Shown here in pieces: positions 51,918 to 61,004 of a stretch of DNA of 64,000 nucleotides (position 1 is the stretch's first letter; each line of letters starts with the position of its first letter). Source of the stretch: Geodermatophilus sp. DSM 45219 (GTDB lineage Bacteria; Actinomycetota; Actinomycetes; Mycobacteriales; Geodermatophilaceae); assembly GCF_900104025.1 (NCBI RefSeq), contig NZ_FNIQ01000005.1:62001-126000 (forward strand). Reading direction: 5' to 3'. The notes below the pieces were generated by a model that saw only the letters and a program-made list of their open reading frames with translations, was not told the origin of the DNA and searched no databases. Made by a program: the position numbers and the translations under genes.

Positions 51918-52145
51918 GTCCCGAACCGCCTTCCACCCGCTCCGGTGCCGTCCCGCCCCACAGCCTCCCCGCCCGTCCCCGCGGACCGCCACAGGGGGTG
52001 GGTGCCGCGCGGGGACGTGAGAAGCTGGAGCCTCAGCCTGACGGGTCCCCCGGTCTCGCGCGCCCAGACGCGTCCCGGGGTCACCCAGAGGTGTCCAGGG
52101 GCCCGGCAGCGGGCCCGCAGCAGCGACGAGGGAAGGAGGGCGGCG

Positions 52146-52220
52146 ATGTCCAAGCGTGGACGCAAGCGGCGCTCCCGCAAGGGGAACAAGGCCAACCACG
52201 GCAAGCGCCCCAACGCCTGA
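52146..52220 (+). CDS. 50S ribosomal protein bL37 (24 aa)
   Basis: The 24-residue basic peptide reads MSKRGRKRRSRKG then NKANHGKRPNA, matching the short protein bL37 seen in mycobacterial large subunits, where it lies near the peptidyl-transferase region. AGGAGG at 52134-52139 is 6 nt from the ATG. It is divergent from the biotin-carboxylase-like gene and ends in a long perfect terminator, so it is its own transcript. Confidence 0.92.
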   Translation: MSKRGRKRRSRKGNKANHGKRPNA

Positions 52221-52240
52221 GGACAGGCGTCGGAGTCGAT

Positions 52241-52295
52241 CGTCGAACGCCAGAGGCCCAGAACCCGGTGGGTTCTGGGCCTCTGGCGTTCGACG
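52241..52295. terminator. Perfect 26-bp hairpin after bL37
   Basis: The arms 52241-52266 and 52270-52295 are exact complements around GGT (start CGTCGAACGCCAGAGG). It lies between bL37 and the convergent rshA and can serve both. Confidence 0.93.
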
Positions 52296-52307
52296 GTGCC
52301 GGTGCGC

Positions 52308-52649
52308 TCAGGCGGTGGGGCGCTCCTGCGTGCGCTCCACGGTGACCCGCTCGACGCTGACCTGGGTGCCGTCCTCCTCGAAGGTGACGCTGGTCAGCTG
52401 CAGCTTGATGCGGTCGCGCAGCCCCGGCGGCGGCGTGTCACCCCCGCAGCGGCGGCGGACCAGCGCCTTGAACTCCTGCTCGATGCCGAACTCGCGCAGG
52501 CACGAGGAGCAGTCCTCGAGGTGCTCGGCGATGAGGGCGCGCCGCTCGTCGCCGGTCTCGTGGTCGAGGAACTCGAAGACGTGGGAGAGGACGTCGTCGC
52601 AGGAGTGGATCTCGATGGGCTCGCCTGCGCCACGGTCGTCGTCGGTCAT
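52308..52649 (-). CDS. rshA: Redox-sensing anti-sigma factor (RshA/RsrA family)
   Basis: 113-aa zinc-binding anti-sigma protein. The ZAS motif is present: [17 protein letters not shown] followed by [12 protein letters not shown] (H-x3-C-x2-C). Disulfide stress oxidises these cysteines and releases the sigma factor. The ATG overlaps the sigH stop as ATGA. The place matches Rv3221A. Confidence 0.94.
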   Translation of the reverse strand: MTDDDRGAGEPIEIHSCDDVLSHVFEFLDHETGDERRALIAEHLEDCSSCLREFGIEQEFKALVRRRCGGDTPPPGLRDRIKLQLTSVTFEEDGTQVSVERVTVERTQERPTA

Positions 52650-53341
52650 GACTGGCTCGCCTCCTCCCCGGCACCGGCGCGGACGAAGCCGCGCTCGCGG
52701 GCGTAGTCGGCCAGGAGCTTCTGCAGCCCACGCCGACCGCGGTGCAGGCGGGACATCACCGTGCCGATGGGCGTGCCCATGATCTCGGCGATCTCCTTGT
52801 AGGCGAAGCCCTCGACGTCGGCGAGGTAGACCGCCAGGCGGAAGTCCTCCGGCAGCTGCTGGAGGGCCTCCTTGATGTCGGAGTCCGGCAGGTGGTCCAG
52901 CGCCTCGATCTCCGCCGAGCGCAGGCCGCTGGAGCTGTGCTCCTCGGCGGCGTAGAGCTGCCAGTCCTGCACCTGGTCGGTGGGATACTGCTGCGGCTGC
53001 CGCTGCTTCTTGCGGTAGCTGTTGATGTAGGTGTTGGTCAGGATCCGGTACAGCCAGGCCTTGAGGTTGGTGCCCGCGGCGAACTGGTGGAACGCCGAGT
53101 AGGCCTTGACGAAGGTCTCCTGCACCAGGTCCTCGGCGTCGGCCGGGTTGCGGGTCATCCGCAGGGCCGCCGGGTAGAGCTGGTCGAGGTAGGGCAACGC
53201 GTCGCGCTCGAAGCGGGCGTCGCGCTCGGCGCGGGTCTCGTCGACCTCCGAGCGGCTGCCGCCGGCGCGGGCCTCGGGGACCTCGACCGGCGCGGTCTCC
53301 TCGGCGGTCTCGGGCGTGCGGTCCGCGGACTCCTCAGGCAC
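52646..53341 (-). CDS. sigH: ECF sigma factor SigH/SigR
   Basis: Sigma factor for thiol-oxidative stress. From GTG 53341 it has 231 aa: an acidic N-terminal extension (about 1-45), region 2 ([56 protein letters not shown]) and region 4 ([37 protein letters not shown]). AGAGGA lies upstream of the GTG. Cotranscribed with its anti-sigma rshA. Streptomyces SigR has a comparable extended, unstable form, so a shorter internal start may also be used. Confidence 0.95.
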   Translation of the reverse strand: MPEESADRTPETAEETAPVEVPEARAGGSRSEVDETRAERDARFERDALPYLDQLYPAALRMTRNPADAEDLVQETFVKAYSAFHQFAAGTNLKAWLYRILTNTYINSYRKKQRQPQQYPTDQVQDWQLYAAEEHSSSGLRSAEIEALDHLPDSDIKEALQQLPEDFRLAVYLADVEGFAYKEIAEIMGTPIGTVMSRLHRGRRGLQKLLADYARERGFVRAGAGEEASQS

Positions 53342-53388
53342 CGACCGTCCTCTCTGCGGCGCCCGGACGCGGGCCACCGCCTCCGATG

Positions 53389-53394
53389 ATCCTA
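53389..53394 (-). promoter_or_regulatory. Candidate -10 element of sigH
   Basis: The minus strand reads TAGGAT about 48 nt before the sigH GTG. It looks like a housekeeping promoter; I did not find a clear GGAAT-N18-GTT autoregulatory promoter in the spacer. Confidence 0.4.
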
Positions 53395-53513
53395 GCCGCG
53401 CGGCCCCGGGCCGGCCCGGGGGCCGCCGGAGCGCGGGGCGCTGGCGGGCGCTGGTGGAGAGGGTGCTGCTCACGTGGGGTCCCAACCGTCCGCCCCGGGG
53501 TCGCCATTCCCGG

Positions 53514-53621
53514 GTGGCCCCCTCCAGGGCACCGCCGGCCCCGTCCCGGGACCCGCCCTGAGCCTGCGAAGGGTGGGGAGGACGGGGTCCTTGTCCGAGG
53601 GGTGGTGAGGAGGGTGCCCTC
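53514..53621 (-). repeat. Composite family-1 element upstream of the YbaK-like gene
   Basis: A full element at about 53537-53592 (minus strand: AAGGACCCCGTCCTCC to GACGGGGCC) is flanked by GGTGGCCCCCTCCAGGGC (53514-53536) on one side and GAGGAGGGTGCCCT on the other. The flanks can pair with each other and resemble outer arms of another copy, as in the nested copy at 46001. It fills the sigH/YbaK divergent spacer. Confidence 0.6.
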
Positions 53622-53634
53622 TACTCTCCCCGCC

Positions 53635-54165
53635 GTGGCGGCGACCCCGGCGGTGCGGGCACTGGAGAAGGCCCGGGTGGTCCACACCCTGCACCCCTAC
53701 GACCCCGAGCACCCCGCGGACCAGGGGCACGGTGAGGCCGCGGTGGCCGCGCTCGGCGCCGACCCCCGGCAGGTGTTCAAGACGCTGGTCGCCCGGGTGG
53801 ACGGCGCGCTCACCGTCGCCGTCGTCCCGGTGGCGGGCAGCCTGGACCTCAAGGCGCTGGCCGTGGCCACCGGCGGCCGCAAGGCGGCGATGGCCGACCC
53901 CGCGGACGCCGAGCGGGCCACCGGCTACGTGCTCGGCGGCATCAGCCCGCTGGGACAGCGTAAGGCGCTGCCGACCGTCGTCGACGAGACGGCGCTGTCC
54001 TTCGCCACCGTGATGGTCAGCGCCGGACGGCGGGGCCTGCAGGTGGAGCTGGCGCCGACCGAGCTGGTGCGGCTGACCCGGGCCCGCACTGCCGCGATCG
54101 CGAAAGGACCCCTCGCCCCCCACCACTCGCAGGCTCGCGGCGGGCCCCTGCGAGGGGCCGACTAG
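53635..54165 (+). CDS. ybaK: YbaK/EbsC-family Cys-tRNA(Pro) deacylase
   Basis: Trans-editing hydrolase that clears Cys-tRNA(Pro). The 176-aa protein shows FKTLVARVDGALTVAVVPV, LDLKALAVATGGRKAAMADP and the YVLGGISPLGQRKALPTVVD signature. GTG 53635 is chosen because TACTCT ends 7 nt before it (leaderless); GTG 53614 is an alternative. The natural domain ends near RTAAIAK. The last 18 or so residues (GPLAPHHSQARGG...) are translated from a family-1 repeat. The stop codon interleaves with that of the convergent next gene (CTAG). Confidence 0.9.
   Translation: MAATPAVRALEKARVVHTLHPYDPEHPADQGHGEAAVAALGADPRQVFKTLVARVDGALTVAVVPVAGSLDLKALAVATGGRKAAMADPADAERATGYVLGGISPLGQRKALPTVVDETALSFATVMVSAGRRGLQVELAPTELVRLTRARTAAIAKGPLAPHHSQARGGPLRGAD
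54103..54160 (+). repeat. Family-1 element inside the 3' end of ybaK
   Basis: AAAGGACCCCTCGCCCC to GCCCCTGCGAGGGGCC, with ACTCGCAGGCTCGCGG at the tip. Unlike other copies it is in frame with the gene and supplies its C-terminal codons and stop region. Confidence 0.75.
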
Positions 54166-55712
54166 GAGCTGGGCACCGCGTAGGGGGTGAGCAGCTGGTC
54201 GACCGGCGCGTGGTCGTCGGTGAGCACGTCGGCGTCCCCGACGAACCTCGCCAGCTCCCCGCCGGTCGCGACCCGCCAGTCGAGGCCCCGGTCGCCCAGC
54301 GCGGCGTCGACCGCGTCCAGCGGCAGCGGCTGCCGGGAGGCCAGGACGACGACGTTGCCGCCGTCCTCCCCCGCGAGCACGGCGTCGCGGGCCAGCAGCG
54401 CCACGTGCGGGAAGACGGCGTCCAGCGTGGCGAGCTCCGCGCGCAGGAACCCCAGCGGCGGGTTGTCGATGATGTTGGCGACGTAGACGCCGTCGTCGGT
54501 GAGCGCGCGGTCCACCAGCTGCATGGCCTCCACGGTGGTCAGCTGCCAGGGCACCGACAGCCCGCCGAAGGCATCGCCGACGACGAGGTCGCGCTCCCCC
54601 GCCGGCTCCTCGGCCAGGGCGACCCGGGCGTCGGCCACCTCGACCCGCAACCCGTCGGTCTCGGTGAGGCCGAGCTGCTCGCGGTCCATCGCGACCACCC
54701 CGGGATCGACCTCGACGACCAGGCTCTCGGTGCCCGGGCGGACCTCGGCGAGGTAGCGCGGGAGCGTCGCCCCGCCGCCGCCGAGGTGCAGCGCCGACAG
54801 CGGCTCGCCCGCGGCAGCGGTCACGTCGGTCACCGCGGCGATCGCCTGCACGTAGTCGAACTCCAGGTACGTGGGGTCGGCGAGGTCGACGTAGGAGTGC
54901 CGCAGCGTGTCCAGCACCAGCACCCGGCCCGTCTCCCGCTCCGGGTCGGCGACCACGCGCGCGCAGTGGTAGGCGGTCTCGGCCTGGCACTGCGACGGTG
55001 CGACCGCGGCCAGCAGGGAGCCGCCCAGCGCCAGCAGCAGCAGCGCCGGCGGGACCCGCCCCGCCGTCCCCCCGCCGCGCCGGCGCAGCAGCACCCCGAC
55101 CGCGAGGCCGACCGCCACCGTGACCAGCCCGGTGCCGACGAGGATCCCGCTCGTCGGGAAGACCGCGACGAGCAGGAAACCGGTGAGGAAGGTGGCGGCG
55201 ATCCCACCCAGGGTGCCGATCCCCGACAGCCGGCCGACGACCGAGCCGGTCTCGGCCAGGCTCGCCAGCTGCAGCTTGACCACCATCGGCGGCACGGCCG
55301 ACAGCAGCGCGGCGGGGACGACGACGGCGATCGCGGCCAGCAGCAGCACGCTGCCGGCGTCGGCGCCGGTCAGCACCGACCCGGCGAAGCGCACCAGCGG
55401 CAGGACGGCGACGACGAGCGCACCGCCCGCGACCGTCAGCGGCGCGATCAGCCGGCGCGGGTCGGTCCGGTCGGCCGCCGTTCCCCCGGCCCAGGCGCCG
55501 ACGGCGATGGCGGCCAGCGCGAAGCCGATGACCGCCGTGTTGGTCTGCAGGGTGATGCCGACGTAGGGGGCGATCAGCCGCAGCCCGGCCAGCTCGAGCA
55601 CCAGCACGGCGCCGGAGGTCAGGAAGGTGATGCCGGCGGCCACCCAGTCGGGCAGCGCGGCGGGGCCGGTGCGGTCGGCGGCCCCGGGGAGGACCTCCTC
55701 GGTGCTGCCCAC
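54162..55712 (-). CDS. Membrane-bound spermidine-synthase-like methyltransferase-fold protein
   Basis: 516-aa fusion: an N-terminal membrane half with about seven hydrophobic segments (AGITFLTSGAVLVLELAGLR, AVIGFALAAIAVGAWAGG, IAVVVPAALLSAVPPMVV and others) and a C-terminal spermidine-synthase fold (SALHLGGGGATLPRYLAEV, VVEVDPGVVAMDREQL, LVVGDAFGGLSVPWQLTTVE). Fused proteins of this kind occur widely in actinobacteria; whether they make polyamines is uncertain. It ends within the stop of ybaK (convergent, 4-bp overlap). Confidence 0.85.
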   Translation of the reverse strand: MGSTEEVLPGAADRTGPAALPDWVAAGITFLTSGAVLVLELAGLRLIAPYVGITLQTNTAVIGFALAAIAVGAWAGGTAADRTDPRRLIAPLTVAGGALVVAVLPLVRFAGSVLTGADAGSVLLLAAIAVVVPAALLSAVPPMVVKLQLASLAETGSVVGRLSGIGTLGGIAATFLTGFLLVAVFPTSGILVGTGLVTVAVGLAVGVLLRRRGGGTAGRVPPALLLLALGGSLLAAVAPSQCQAETAYHCARVVADPERETGRVLVLDTLRHSYVDLADPTYLEFDYVQAIAAVTDVTAAAGEPLSALHLGGGGATLPRYLAEVRPGTESLVVEVDPGVVAMDREQLGLTETDGLRVEVADARVALAEEPAGERDLVVGDAFGGLSVPWQLTTVEAMQLVDRALTDDGVYVANIIDNPPLGFLRAELATLDAVFPHVALLARDAVLAGEDGGNVVVLASRQPLPLDAVDAALGDRGLDWRVATGGELARFVGDADVLTDDHAPVDQLLTPYAVPSS

Positions 55713-55713
55713 C

Positions 55714-56460
55714 TCAGAAGAGCGCGGGCTGGTCGGCCGGCGCGGCGACCGACTCGGCGCGGGCGGTCAGCTCGACGCCGTTGTTCTTCACGCTGTTGAC
55801 CGCGGGGCTCACCGGCCGCAGCTCGAGGCCCTCGACCAGCTCCGGCGGGGTCGGCGCGGCGACCTCGGCGACGTCCTCCCGCGCCGGGTCCAGCCAGTCG
55901 GCCCAGCGCTCGCGCGGCAGCACCAGGGGCATCCGGTCGTGGATCTCGGTGAGCGCACCGACGGCGGGCTGGGTGACCACCGTGCAGGTGTACAGCCGGT
56001 CCTCGCCCTCGCCCCAGACCTCCCAGAGGCCGGCGAAGGCCAGCACCGAGCCGTCCTGCGGGGTCATGTAGTACGGCTGCTTGCCGGGACCGTCGAGCTT
56101 CTTGGCCCACTCGTACCAGCCGTCGGCCGGCACCAGGCAGCGCCGCGAGCGGGCGGCGCGGCGGAAGGCCGGCTTCTCGGTGAGGGACTCGACGCGGGCG
56201 TTGAGCATCCGGTTGCCGACGGAGGCGTCCTTGGCCCACGAGGGCACCAGGCCCCAGCGGACGGCGCGCAGCTCGCGGTGCGTGGCACCGGTGGGCGCCC
56301 CCTCGGGGTCGCGCTCCCGCTTGGTGCGCACGACGTACACGTCCTTGGTCGGGGCGACGTTGTAGTCGGCCGGCAGCGCGGGCCGGCCCTCGGCGGGCAC
56401 CGCCTCGAACTCCAGGACCAGGTCCTCGGGACGGCGGCTGGCGGCGTAGCGGCCACACAC
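55714..56460 (-). CDS. SRAP-domain abasic-site processing protein (YedK/HMCES family)
   Basis: 248-aa DNA-repair protein that crosslinks to abasic sites in single-stranded DNA through Cys2. I start at GTG 56460 so that Cys follows the initiator (CGRYAASR); GGGAGG lies upstream. The active-site Asn/Glu ([13 protein letters not shown]), [11 protein letters not shown] and His in [12 protein letters not shown] are present. The longer frame would hide the catalytic Cys and is rejected. The place matches Rv3226c. Confidence 0.93.
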   Translation of the reverse strand: MCGRYAASRRPEDLVLEFEAVPAEGRPALPADYNVAPTKDVYVVRTKRERDPEGAPTGATHRELRAVRWGLVPSWAKDASVGNRMLNARVESLTEKPAFRRAARSRRCLVPADGWYEWAKKLDGPGKQPYYMTPQDGSVLAFAGLWEVWGEGEDRLYTCTVVTQPAVGALTEIHDRMPLVLPRERWADWLDPAREDVAEVAAPTPPELVEGLELRPVSPAVNSVKNNGVELTARAESVAAPADQPALF

Positions 56461-56594
56461 GGTGGTACCTCCCGGTCGAGGGCCGACAGATGCGGTCACC
56501 TGCGACTGTAGGCGGGGACGGCGACGGTTCCCGGCAGCGGGAGACGGGCAGGCAGGGTCGACGGCCCGACGCCCGAGAGACGAGGATCACCGAC

Positions 56595-58055
56595 GTGACC
56601 GCGACGCAGAGCCCGAGCACCGAGCAGCCCAAGACCGCCAGCGAGTCCGCCGAGCGGAGGTACGCGACGGTCAACCCCTTCACCGGCGAGACCGAGCAGG
56701 AGTTCGACTTCACCCCGACCGAGGCGATCGACGGCATCGTCGAGCGCGCCCACGCTGCCTACCAGGAGTGGCGGGAGCGCTCGGTCGAGGACCGCGCCGC
56801 CGTCGTCCGGCGGGCCGCGCAGCTGGTGGACGAGCGGCGTGAGGACCTGGCCCGGCTCATCACCACGGAGATGGGCAAGCGGCACGACGAGGCCACCGGC
56901 GAGCTGAAGCTCTGCTCGATGATCCTGGACTACTACGCCGACAACGGCCCGGGCTTCCTCCAGCCCCAGCCGATCCAGCCGCTGGGCAAGGGCGAGGCGG
57001 TCGTCGAGACCCGGCCGATCGGCGTCCTGCTGGCCATCGAGCCCTGGAACTACCCCTTCTACCAGGTGGTCCGCGTGGCCGGCCCGAACCTGGTGCTGGG
57101 CAACACGGTCATCCTCAAGCACGCCGAGATCACCCCGCAGTGCGCGGTGGCCATCGAGCAGCTGTTCACCGACGCCGGCGCTCCCGAGGGCGTCTTCACC
57201 AACACCTTCCTGCGCATCGACGACGTCGAGCAGGTCATCGCCGACCCCCGCGTCCAGGGCGTGACGCTGACCGGCAGCGAGCGGGCCGGCAGCGCGGTGG
57301 GCGCCCTGGCCGGCAAGCACCTCAAGAAGTCGGTGCTGGAGCTCGGCGGCAGCGACCCGTTCATCGTGCTCGACGCCGAGGACCTGGGCGCCACGGTCAA
57401 GGCCGCGACGATGGGCCGGATGCAGAACACCGGCCAGGCCTGCACGGCGTCGAAGCGGCTGATCGTCACCGAAGAGCTCTACGAGCCCTTCGTCGAGGGC
57501 CTCAAGCAGGCGTTCGGCACCTTCGCCCCCGGCGACCCGGCCGACCCGTCGACGTCCCTGGCGCCGCTGTCGAGCGAGCGCGCCGCGCAGGACCTGCACG
57601 CTCAGATCCAGGACGCGATCGACAAGGGCGCCACCGTCGTCGCCGGGGGGACGCGCCCCGACCGGCCGGGCGCGTTCGTCGAGGCCACCGTCCTCACCGA
57701 CGTCACCCCGGAGATGCGGGCCTACCGCGAGGAGCTGTTCGGCCCCGCGGCCGTGGTCTACAAGGTGAAGGACGCCGACGAGGCCGTCGCGCTGGCCAAC
57801 GACAGCGACTTCGGCCTGGGCGCAACCGTCATGAGCAGCGACCTGGACCGCGCGCGGGCGGTGGCCGAGCGGCTCGAGGCCGGCATGGTGTGGATCAACC
57901 AGCCGACCGGCTCCTCCCCCGAGCTGCCCTTCGGCGGCGTGAAGCGCTCCGGCTACGGCCGCGAGCTCTCCGAGCTGGCCATGTTCGAGTTCGCCAACCG
58001 GCGGCTGGTCCGGACGCTGCCGGCGAAGAAGGCGTCGAAGCCGGTCGCCGGCTGA
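56595..58055 (+). CDS. Succinate-semialdehyde-type aldehyde dehydrogenase
   Basis: 486-aa NAD(P)-dependent aldehyde dehydrogenase. [11 protein letters not shown] binds the cofactor, the general base Glu is in [12 protein letters not shown], and the nucleophile Cys in [32 protein letters not shown] is typical of the short SSADH/GabD1-like group. With the kgd decarboxylase in the same genome it could oxidise succinic semialdehyde to succinate; the substrate is inferred from family. GTG 56595 is the start. Confidence 0.88.
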   Translation: MTATQSPSTEQPKTASESAERRYATVNPFTGETEQEFDFTPTEAIDGIVERAHAAYQEWRERSVEDRAAVVRRAAQLVDERREDLARLITTEMGKRHDEATGELKLCSMILDYYADNGPGFLQPQPIQPLGKGEAVVETRPIGVLLAIEPWNYPFYQVVRVAGPNLVLGNTVILKHAEITPQCAVAIEQLFTDAGAPEGVFTNTFLRIDDVEQVIADPRVQGVTLTGSERAGSAVGALAGKHLKKSVLELGGSDPFIVLDAEDLGATVKAATMGRMQNTGQACTASKRLIVTEELYEPFVEGLKQAFGTFAPGDPADPSTSLAPLSSERAAQDLHAQIQDAIDKGATVVAGGTRPDRPGAFVEATVLTDVTPEMRAYREELFGPAAVVYKVKDADEAVALANDSDFGLGATVMSSDLDRARAVAERLEAGMVWINQPTGSSPELPFGGVKRSGYGRELSELAMFEFANRRLVRTLPAKKASKPVAG

Positions 58056-58114
58056 ACGGCCCCGTTCAGAGGCTCGCGCCGAGCTTGCGAGGTGTGAGGA
58101 GGACGGGGTCCTTT
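58056..58114 (-). repeat. Family-1 element in reverse orientation between ALDH and aroA
   Basis: Here the GGCCGTTC end abuts the upstream stop and the GGACGGGGTCC end faces aroA, opposite to the other copies behind plus-strand genes. The inner copy at 46030 is its closest relative (both have CTCACC/CACCTCGCAAGCTCG and CCTCTGAACGGGGCC). Confidence 0.75.
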
Positions 58115-58132
58115 CTCGGGCAGGATGGGCGC

Positions 58133-59401
58133 ATGAGCCCGGTCTGGACGACGCCGCACCGCGCCACCCCGGTGGACGCCGTGGTGGCGCTGCCCGGGTC
58201 GAAGTCGCTCACCGCCCGGGCGCTGGTCCTGGCCGCGCTCGCCGACGGCCCGAGCCGGCTGGTCCGGCCGCTGCGCGCCCGGGACACCGACCTGATGGCC
58301 GCGGGGCTGCGGGCCCTGGGCGTGCGGGTCGACGAGGACGGCGCCGACTGGGTCGTCACCCCGGGCGAGCTGCGCGGCCCCGCCGAGGTCGACGCCGGCC
58401 TGGCCGGCACGGTGCTGCGCTTCCTGCCTCCGGTCGCCGCGCTCGCCGAGGGTCCGGTGCGGCTGGACGGCGACCCCCGGCTGCACGAGCGCCCCAACGC
58501 CGGGCTGATCGCGGCCCTGCGCGACCTCGGGGTGCGGGTGGACGACGACGGCCGCGGCCGGGCGCCGTTCACCGTGCACGGCACCGGGCGGGTGGGCGGG
58601 GGCGCGGTGACCGTCGACGCGAGCGAGTCCTCGCAGATCGTCTCCGGGCTGCTGCTGGCCGCCGCCCGCTTCGACGAGGGCGTCGACCTCACCCTCGCGG
58701 GCGGGCTGCCGTCGATGCCCCACGTGGAGATGACCGTGGAGTCGCTGCGCGAGCGCGGCGTCGACGTCGTCCCCACCGGGCGCGGGTGGCGGGTCCCCCC
58801 CGGGCCGGTCGCCGCCCGGGACGAGGTGCTCGAGCCCGACCTCTCCAACGCCGCCCCCTTCCTCGCTGCGGCGCTGGTGACCGGCGGGCGGGTGACGGTG
58901 CGCGACTGGCCCACCGCGACCACCCAGCCCGGCGGCCGGCTGGACGCGCTGCTGGGCGCGATGGGGGCGTCGGTGCAGCGGGTGGACGGCGGCCTGCAGG
59001 TGACCGGCGGCCCGACGATCCGCCCGCTGGTCGCCGACCTCGGCGAGGTGGGCGAGCTGACGCCCGTGCTGGCCGCGCTCTGCGCGCTGGCCGACGGCAC
59101 CTCGCGGCTGACCGGCGTCGGCCACCTGCGCGGCCACGAGACCGACCGGCTGCAGGCGCTCGAGGAGGTGCTGACCGCGGTCGGCGCGCACGTCGAGCAG
59201 CTGCCCGACGGGCTGGTCGTCACACCCGGCGCGCGCCGGCCGGCGACGCTGGACAGCTACGCCGACCACCGGATGGTGCACGCCGCCGCCGTCCTCGGGC
59301 TGGCCGTCGAGGGGGTCGAGGTGCGCGACCCGGGTGCGGTGAGCAAGACGCTGCCGGACTTCGTCGACCGGTGGGACGCGATGCTGGGGGTCGAGCACTG
59401 A
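58133..59401 (+). CDS. aroA: 3-phosphoshikimate 1-carboxyvinyltransferase (EPSP synthase)
   Basis: Joins shikimate-3-phosphate and PEP, the sixth shikimate-pathway step. The 422-aa protein has LPGSKSLTARALVLAAL, AGTVLRFLPPVAAL, RLHERPNAGLIAAL, SSQIVSGLLLAAAR, YADHRMVHAAAVLGLAV and the closing DPGAVSKTLPDFVDRW. CAGGAT lies 6 nt before the ATG, suggesting a leaderless message. It shares 4 nt with rsgA. Order SRAP-aroA-rsgA matches Rv3226c-Rv3228. Confidence 0.96.
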   Translation: MSPVWTTPHRATPVDAVVALPGSKSLTARALVLAALADGPSRLVRPLRARDTDLMAAGLRALGVRVDEDGADWVVTPGELRGPAEVDAGLAGTVLRFLPPVAALAEGPVRLDGDPRLHERPNAGLIAALRDLGVRVDDDGRGRAPFTVHGTGRVGGGAVTVDASESSQIVSGLLLAAARFDEGVDLTLAGGLPSMPHVEMTVESLRERGVDVVPTGRGWRVPPGPVAARDEVLEPDLSNAAPFLAAALVTGGRVTVRDWPTATTQPGGRLDALLGAMGASVQRVDGGLQVTGGPTIRPLVADLGEVGELTPVLAALCALADGTSRLTGVGHLRGHETDRLQALEEVLTAVGAHVEQLPDGLVVTPGARRPATLDSYADHRMVHAAAVLGLAVEGVEVRDPGAVSKTLPDFVDRWDAMLGVEH

Positions 59402-60417
59402 GCCCCCGCCGGCACGACAAGCGGTCGGACGAGGACGACGTCCGGGTCCGGCCCAGCCGCCGCGGTTCACGGCCGCGGACCCGGACCCGCCCGAGCCACT
59501 CCGACGCCGTCCCGGGACTGGTGGTCGCGGTCGACCGCGGCCGCATGACGGTGCGGGTGGCGGGCCCCGACGGCGCGCCGGTGGAGGTCACCGCGATGCG
59601 CGCCCGCGAGCTCGGCAAGCACGGCGTGGTCGTCGGCGACCGGGTGCGGCTGGTCGGCGACACCAGCGGGCGCACCGACTCGCTGGCCCGCATCGTGACC
59701 ATCGAGGACCGGACCACCTCGCTGCGCCGCACGGCCGACGACACCGACCCCACCGAACGGGTGGTGGTGGCCAACGCCGACCAGCTGGTGATCGTCACGT
59801 CGGTCACCGACCCCGACCCGGCGCTGGGCTTCCTGGACCGCTGCGTGGTGGCCGCGTACGCCGGGGGGCTGGAACCGCTGCTCTGCCTCACCAAGACCGA
59901 TCTGGCCAGCCCGCAGCCGCTGCTCGACCGCTACGCCGGCCTGGAGGTCGACGCCGTCCCGATGTCGCGGGAGGCGCCGCTGGATGCGCTGCTGGAGCGG
60001 CTGGACGGGCGGATGAGCGTGCTGGTCGGGCAGTCCGGCGTCGGCAAGTCCACGCTGGTCAACCGGCTGGTGCCGGACGCCTTCCGGGCCACCGGGGACG
60101 TGAGCAAGGTCGGCAAGGGGCGGCACACGTCGTCCTCCGCGGTGCTGCTCGACCTGCCCGGCGGCGGCACGGTGATCGACACCCCGGGCATCCGCTCGTT
60201 CGGCCTGGCGCACGTGACCGCCGAGGACGTCGTCGCCGCGTTCGAGGACGTCGCCGAGGCCGCGGTCGACTGCCCGCCGGCCTGCGGGCACACCGCCGAG
60301 GACCCGGACTGCGCGCTCGACGCCTGGGCCGACGCCGGTCCCCCGGCCCGCCGGGAGCGGCTGGAGAGCCTGCGCCGGCTGCTCGACGCCGTCGGCCAGC
60401 TCGGCCCCGGCTACTAG
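59398..60417 (+). CDS. rsgA: Ribosome small-subunit GTPase RsgA
   Basis: Circularly permuted GTPase that checks late 30S maturation. Order of motifs: OB-fold, TKTD (G4), GQSGVGKST (G1), DTPGIRSFG (G3), then the zinc ligands CPPACGHTAEDPDC. The conserved actinobacterial N-terminus (SPRRHDK, then DEDDVRVRPSRRGSRPRT) begins right at a CTG that overlaps the aroA stop (CTGA), where relatives have ATG or GTG; this gives 339 aa. GTG 59371, in frame inside aroA, is the nearest standard start. Leader choice is inference. Confidence 0.92.
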   Translation: MSPRRHDKRSDEDDVRVRPSRRGSRPRTRTRPSHSDAVPGLVVAVDRGRMTVRVAGPDGAPVEVTAMRARELGKHGVVVGDRVRLVGDTSGRTDSLARIVTIEDRTTSLRRTADDTDPTERVVVANADQLVIVTSVTDPDPALGFLDRCVVAAYAGGLEPLLCLTKTDLASPQPLLDRYAGLEVDAVPMSREAPLDALLERLDGRMSVLVGQSGVGKSTLVNRLVPDAFRATGDVSKVGKGRHTSSSAVLLDLPGGGTVIDTPGIRSFGLAHVTAEDVVAAFEDVAEAAVDCPPACGHTAEDPDCALDAWADAGPPARRERLESLRRLLDAVGQLGPGY

Positions 60418-60471
60418 AAGGGCCCTCCGCGCCCCGCGTTCTCGGCGCGGACCCTGGAGGGTGGACGTTCC
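60418..60471 (+). repeat. Family-1 element after rsgA, short-tip form
   Basis: It directly follows the rsgA TAG: AAGGGCCCTCCGCGCCCC to GACCCTGGAGGGTGG then ACGTTCC, with GCGTTCTCGGCGCG at the tip. More diverged than other copies. Confidence 0.6.
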
Positions 60472-60483
60472 AGGATGGTCGCC

Positions 60484-60915
60484 ATGGAACAGCAGGTCCA
60501 CTTCACCACCCTGGCCACCGCCGACCTCGATGCCGCCCGGCGCTTCTACGTCGAGGGCCTGGGGTGGCGCCCGCTGCTCGACGTCCCGGGCGAGATCGTC
60601 TTCTTCCAGATCGCGCCGGGCACCGTGCTGGCCTTCTTCGAGGCGGCCAAGTTCGCCCAGGACCTCGGCCGCGGCCCCGACCGTCCCGCGGTCTCCGGCG
60701 TGACGCTGGCGCACAACGTGGCCGACCGGGACGCCGTCGTCGCGGTCGCCGAGGCCATGACGGCGGCCGGCGGCACGGTGCTGACGCCGCCGGAGGACGG
60801 CGCCTTCGGCGGGGTCTTCCACGCTCTGGTGGCCGACCCGAACGGCGTCGTCTGGGAGGTCGCGCACAACCCCGGCTGGTCGGTCGACCCCGACGGCACC
60901 GTCCGGCTCGGCTAG
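60484..60915 (+). CDS. VOC-family glyoxalase/bleomycin-resistance-like protein
   Basis: 143-aa single-unit VOC protein beginning [20 protein letters not shown] and ending with [23 protein letters not shown] ends 7 nt before ATG 60484, so I prefer this start over the ATG 9 nt earlier. Similar proteins are annotated as glyoxalases or as regulators; no substrate can be assigned. Confidence 0.85.
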   Translation: MEQQVHFTTLATADLDAARRFYVEGLGWRPLLDVPGEIVFFQIAPGTVLAFFEAAKFAQDLGRGPDRPAVSGVTLAHNVADRDAVVAVAEAMTAAGGTVLTPPEDGAFGGVFHALVADPNGVVWEVAHNPGWSVDPDGTVRLG

Positions 60916-60969
60916 ACGGCTCCTCCGCGTGCAGTCCGGCGTGGAACGGGTTGCCGGTTGCCCGCCATC

Positions 60970-60989
60970 GGCGTTCCCGCGGGAACGCC
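60970..60989. terminator. Perfect palindrome between convergent genes
   Basis: GGCGTTCCCGCGGGAACGCC is fully self-complementary and lies between the VOC gene and the convergent gene at 61005. It likely ends both. Confidence 0.7.
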
Positions 60990-61004
60990 CGAGTGGTCCA
61001 CCGG

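Noticed and set aside
55714..56499. The longer 261-aa version of the SRAP protein
   Set aside because: The catalytic Cys must be residue 2 after Met removal; the GTG at 56460 gives this and has a ribosome binding site.
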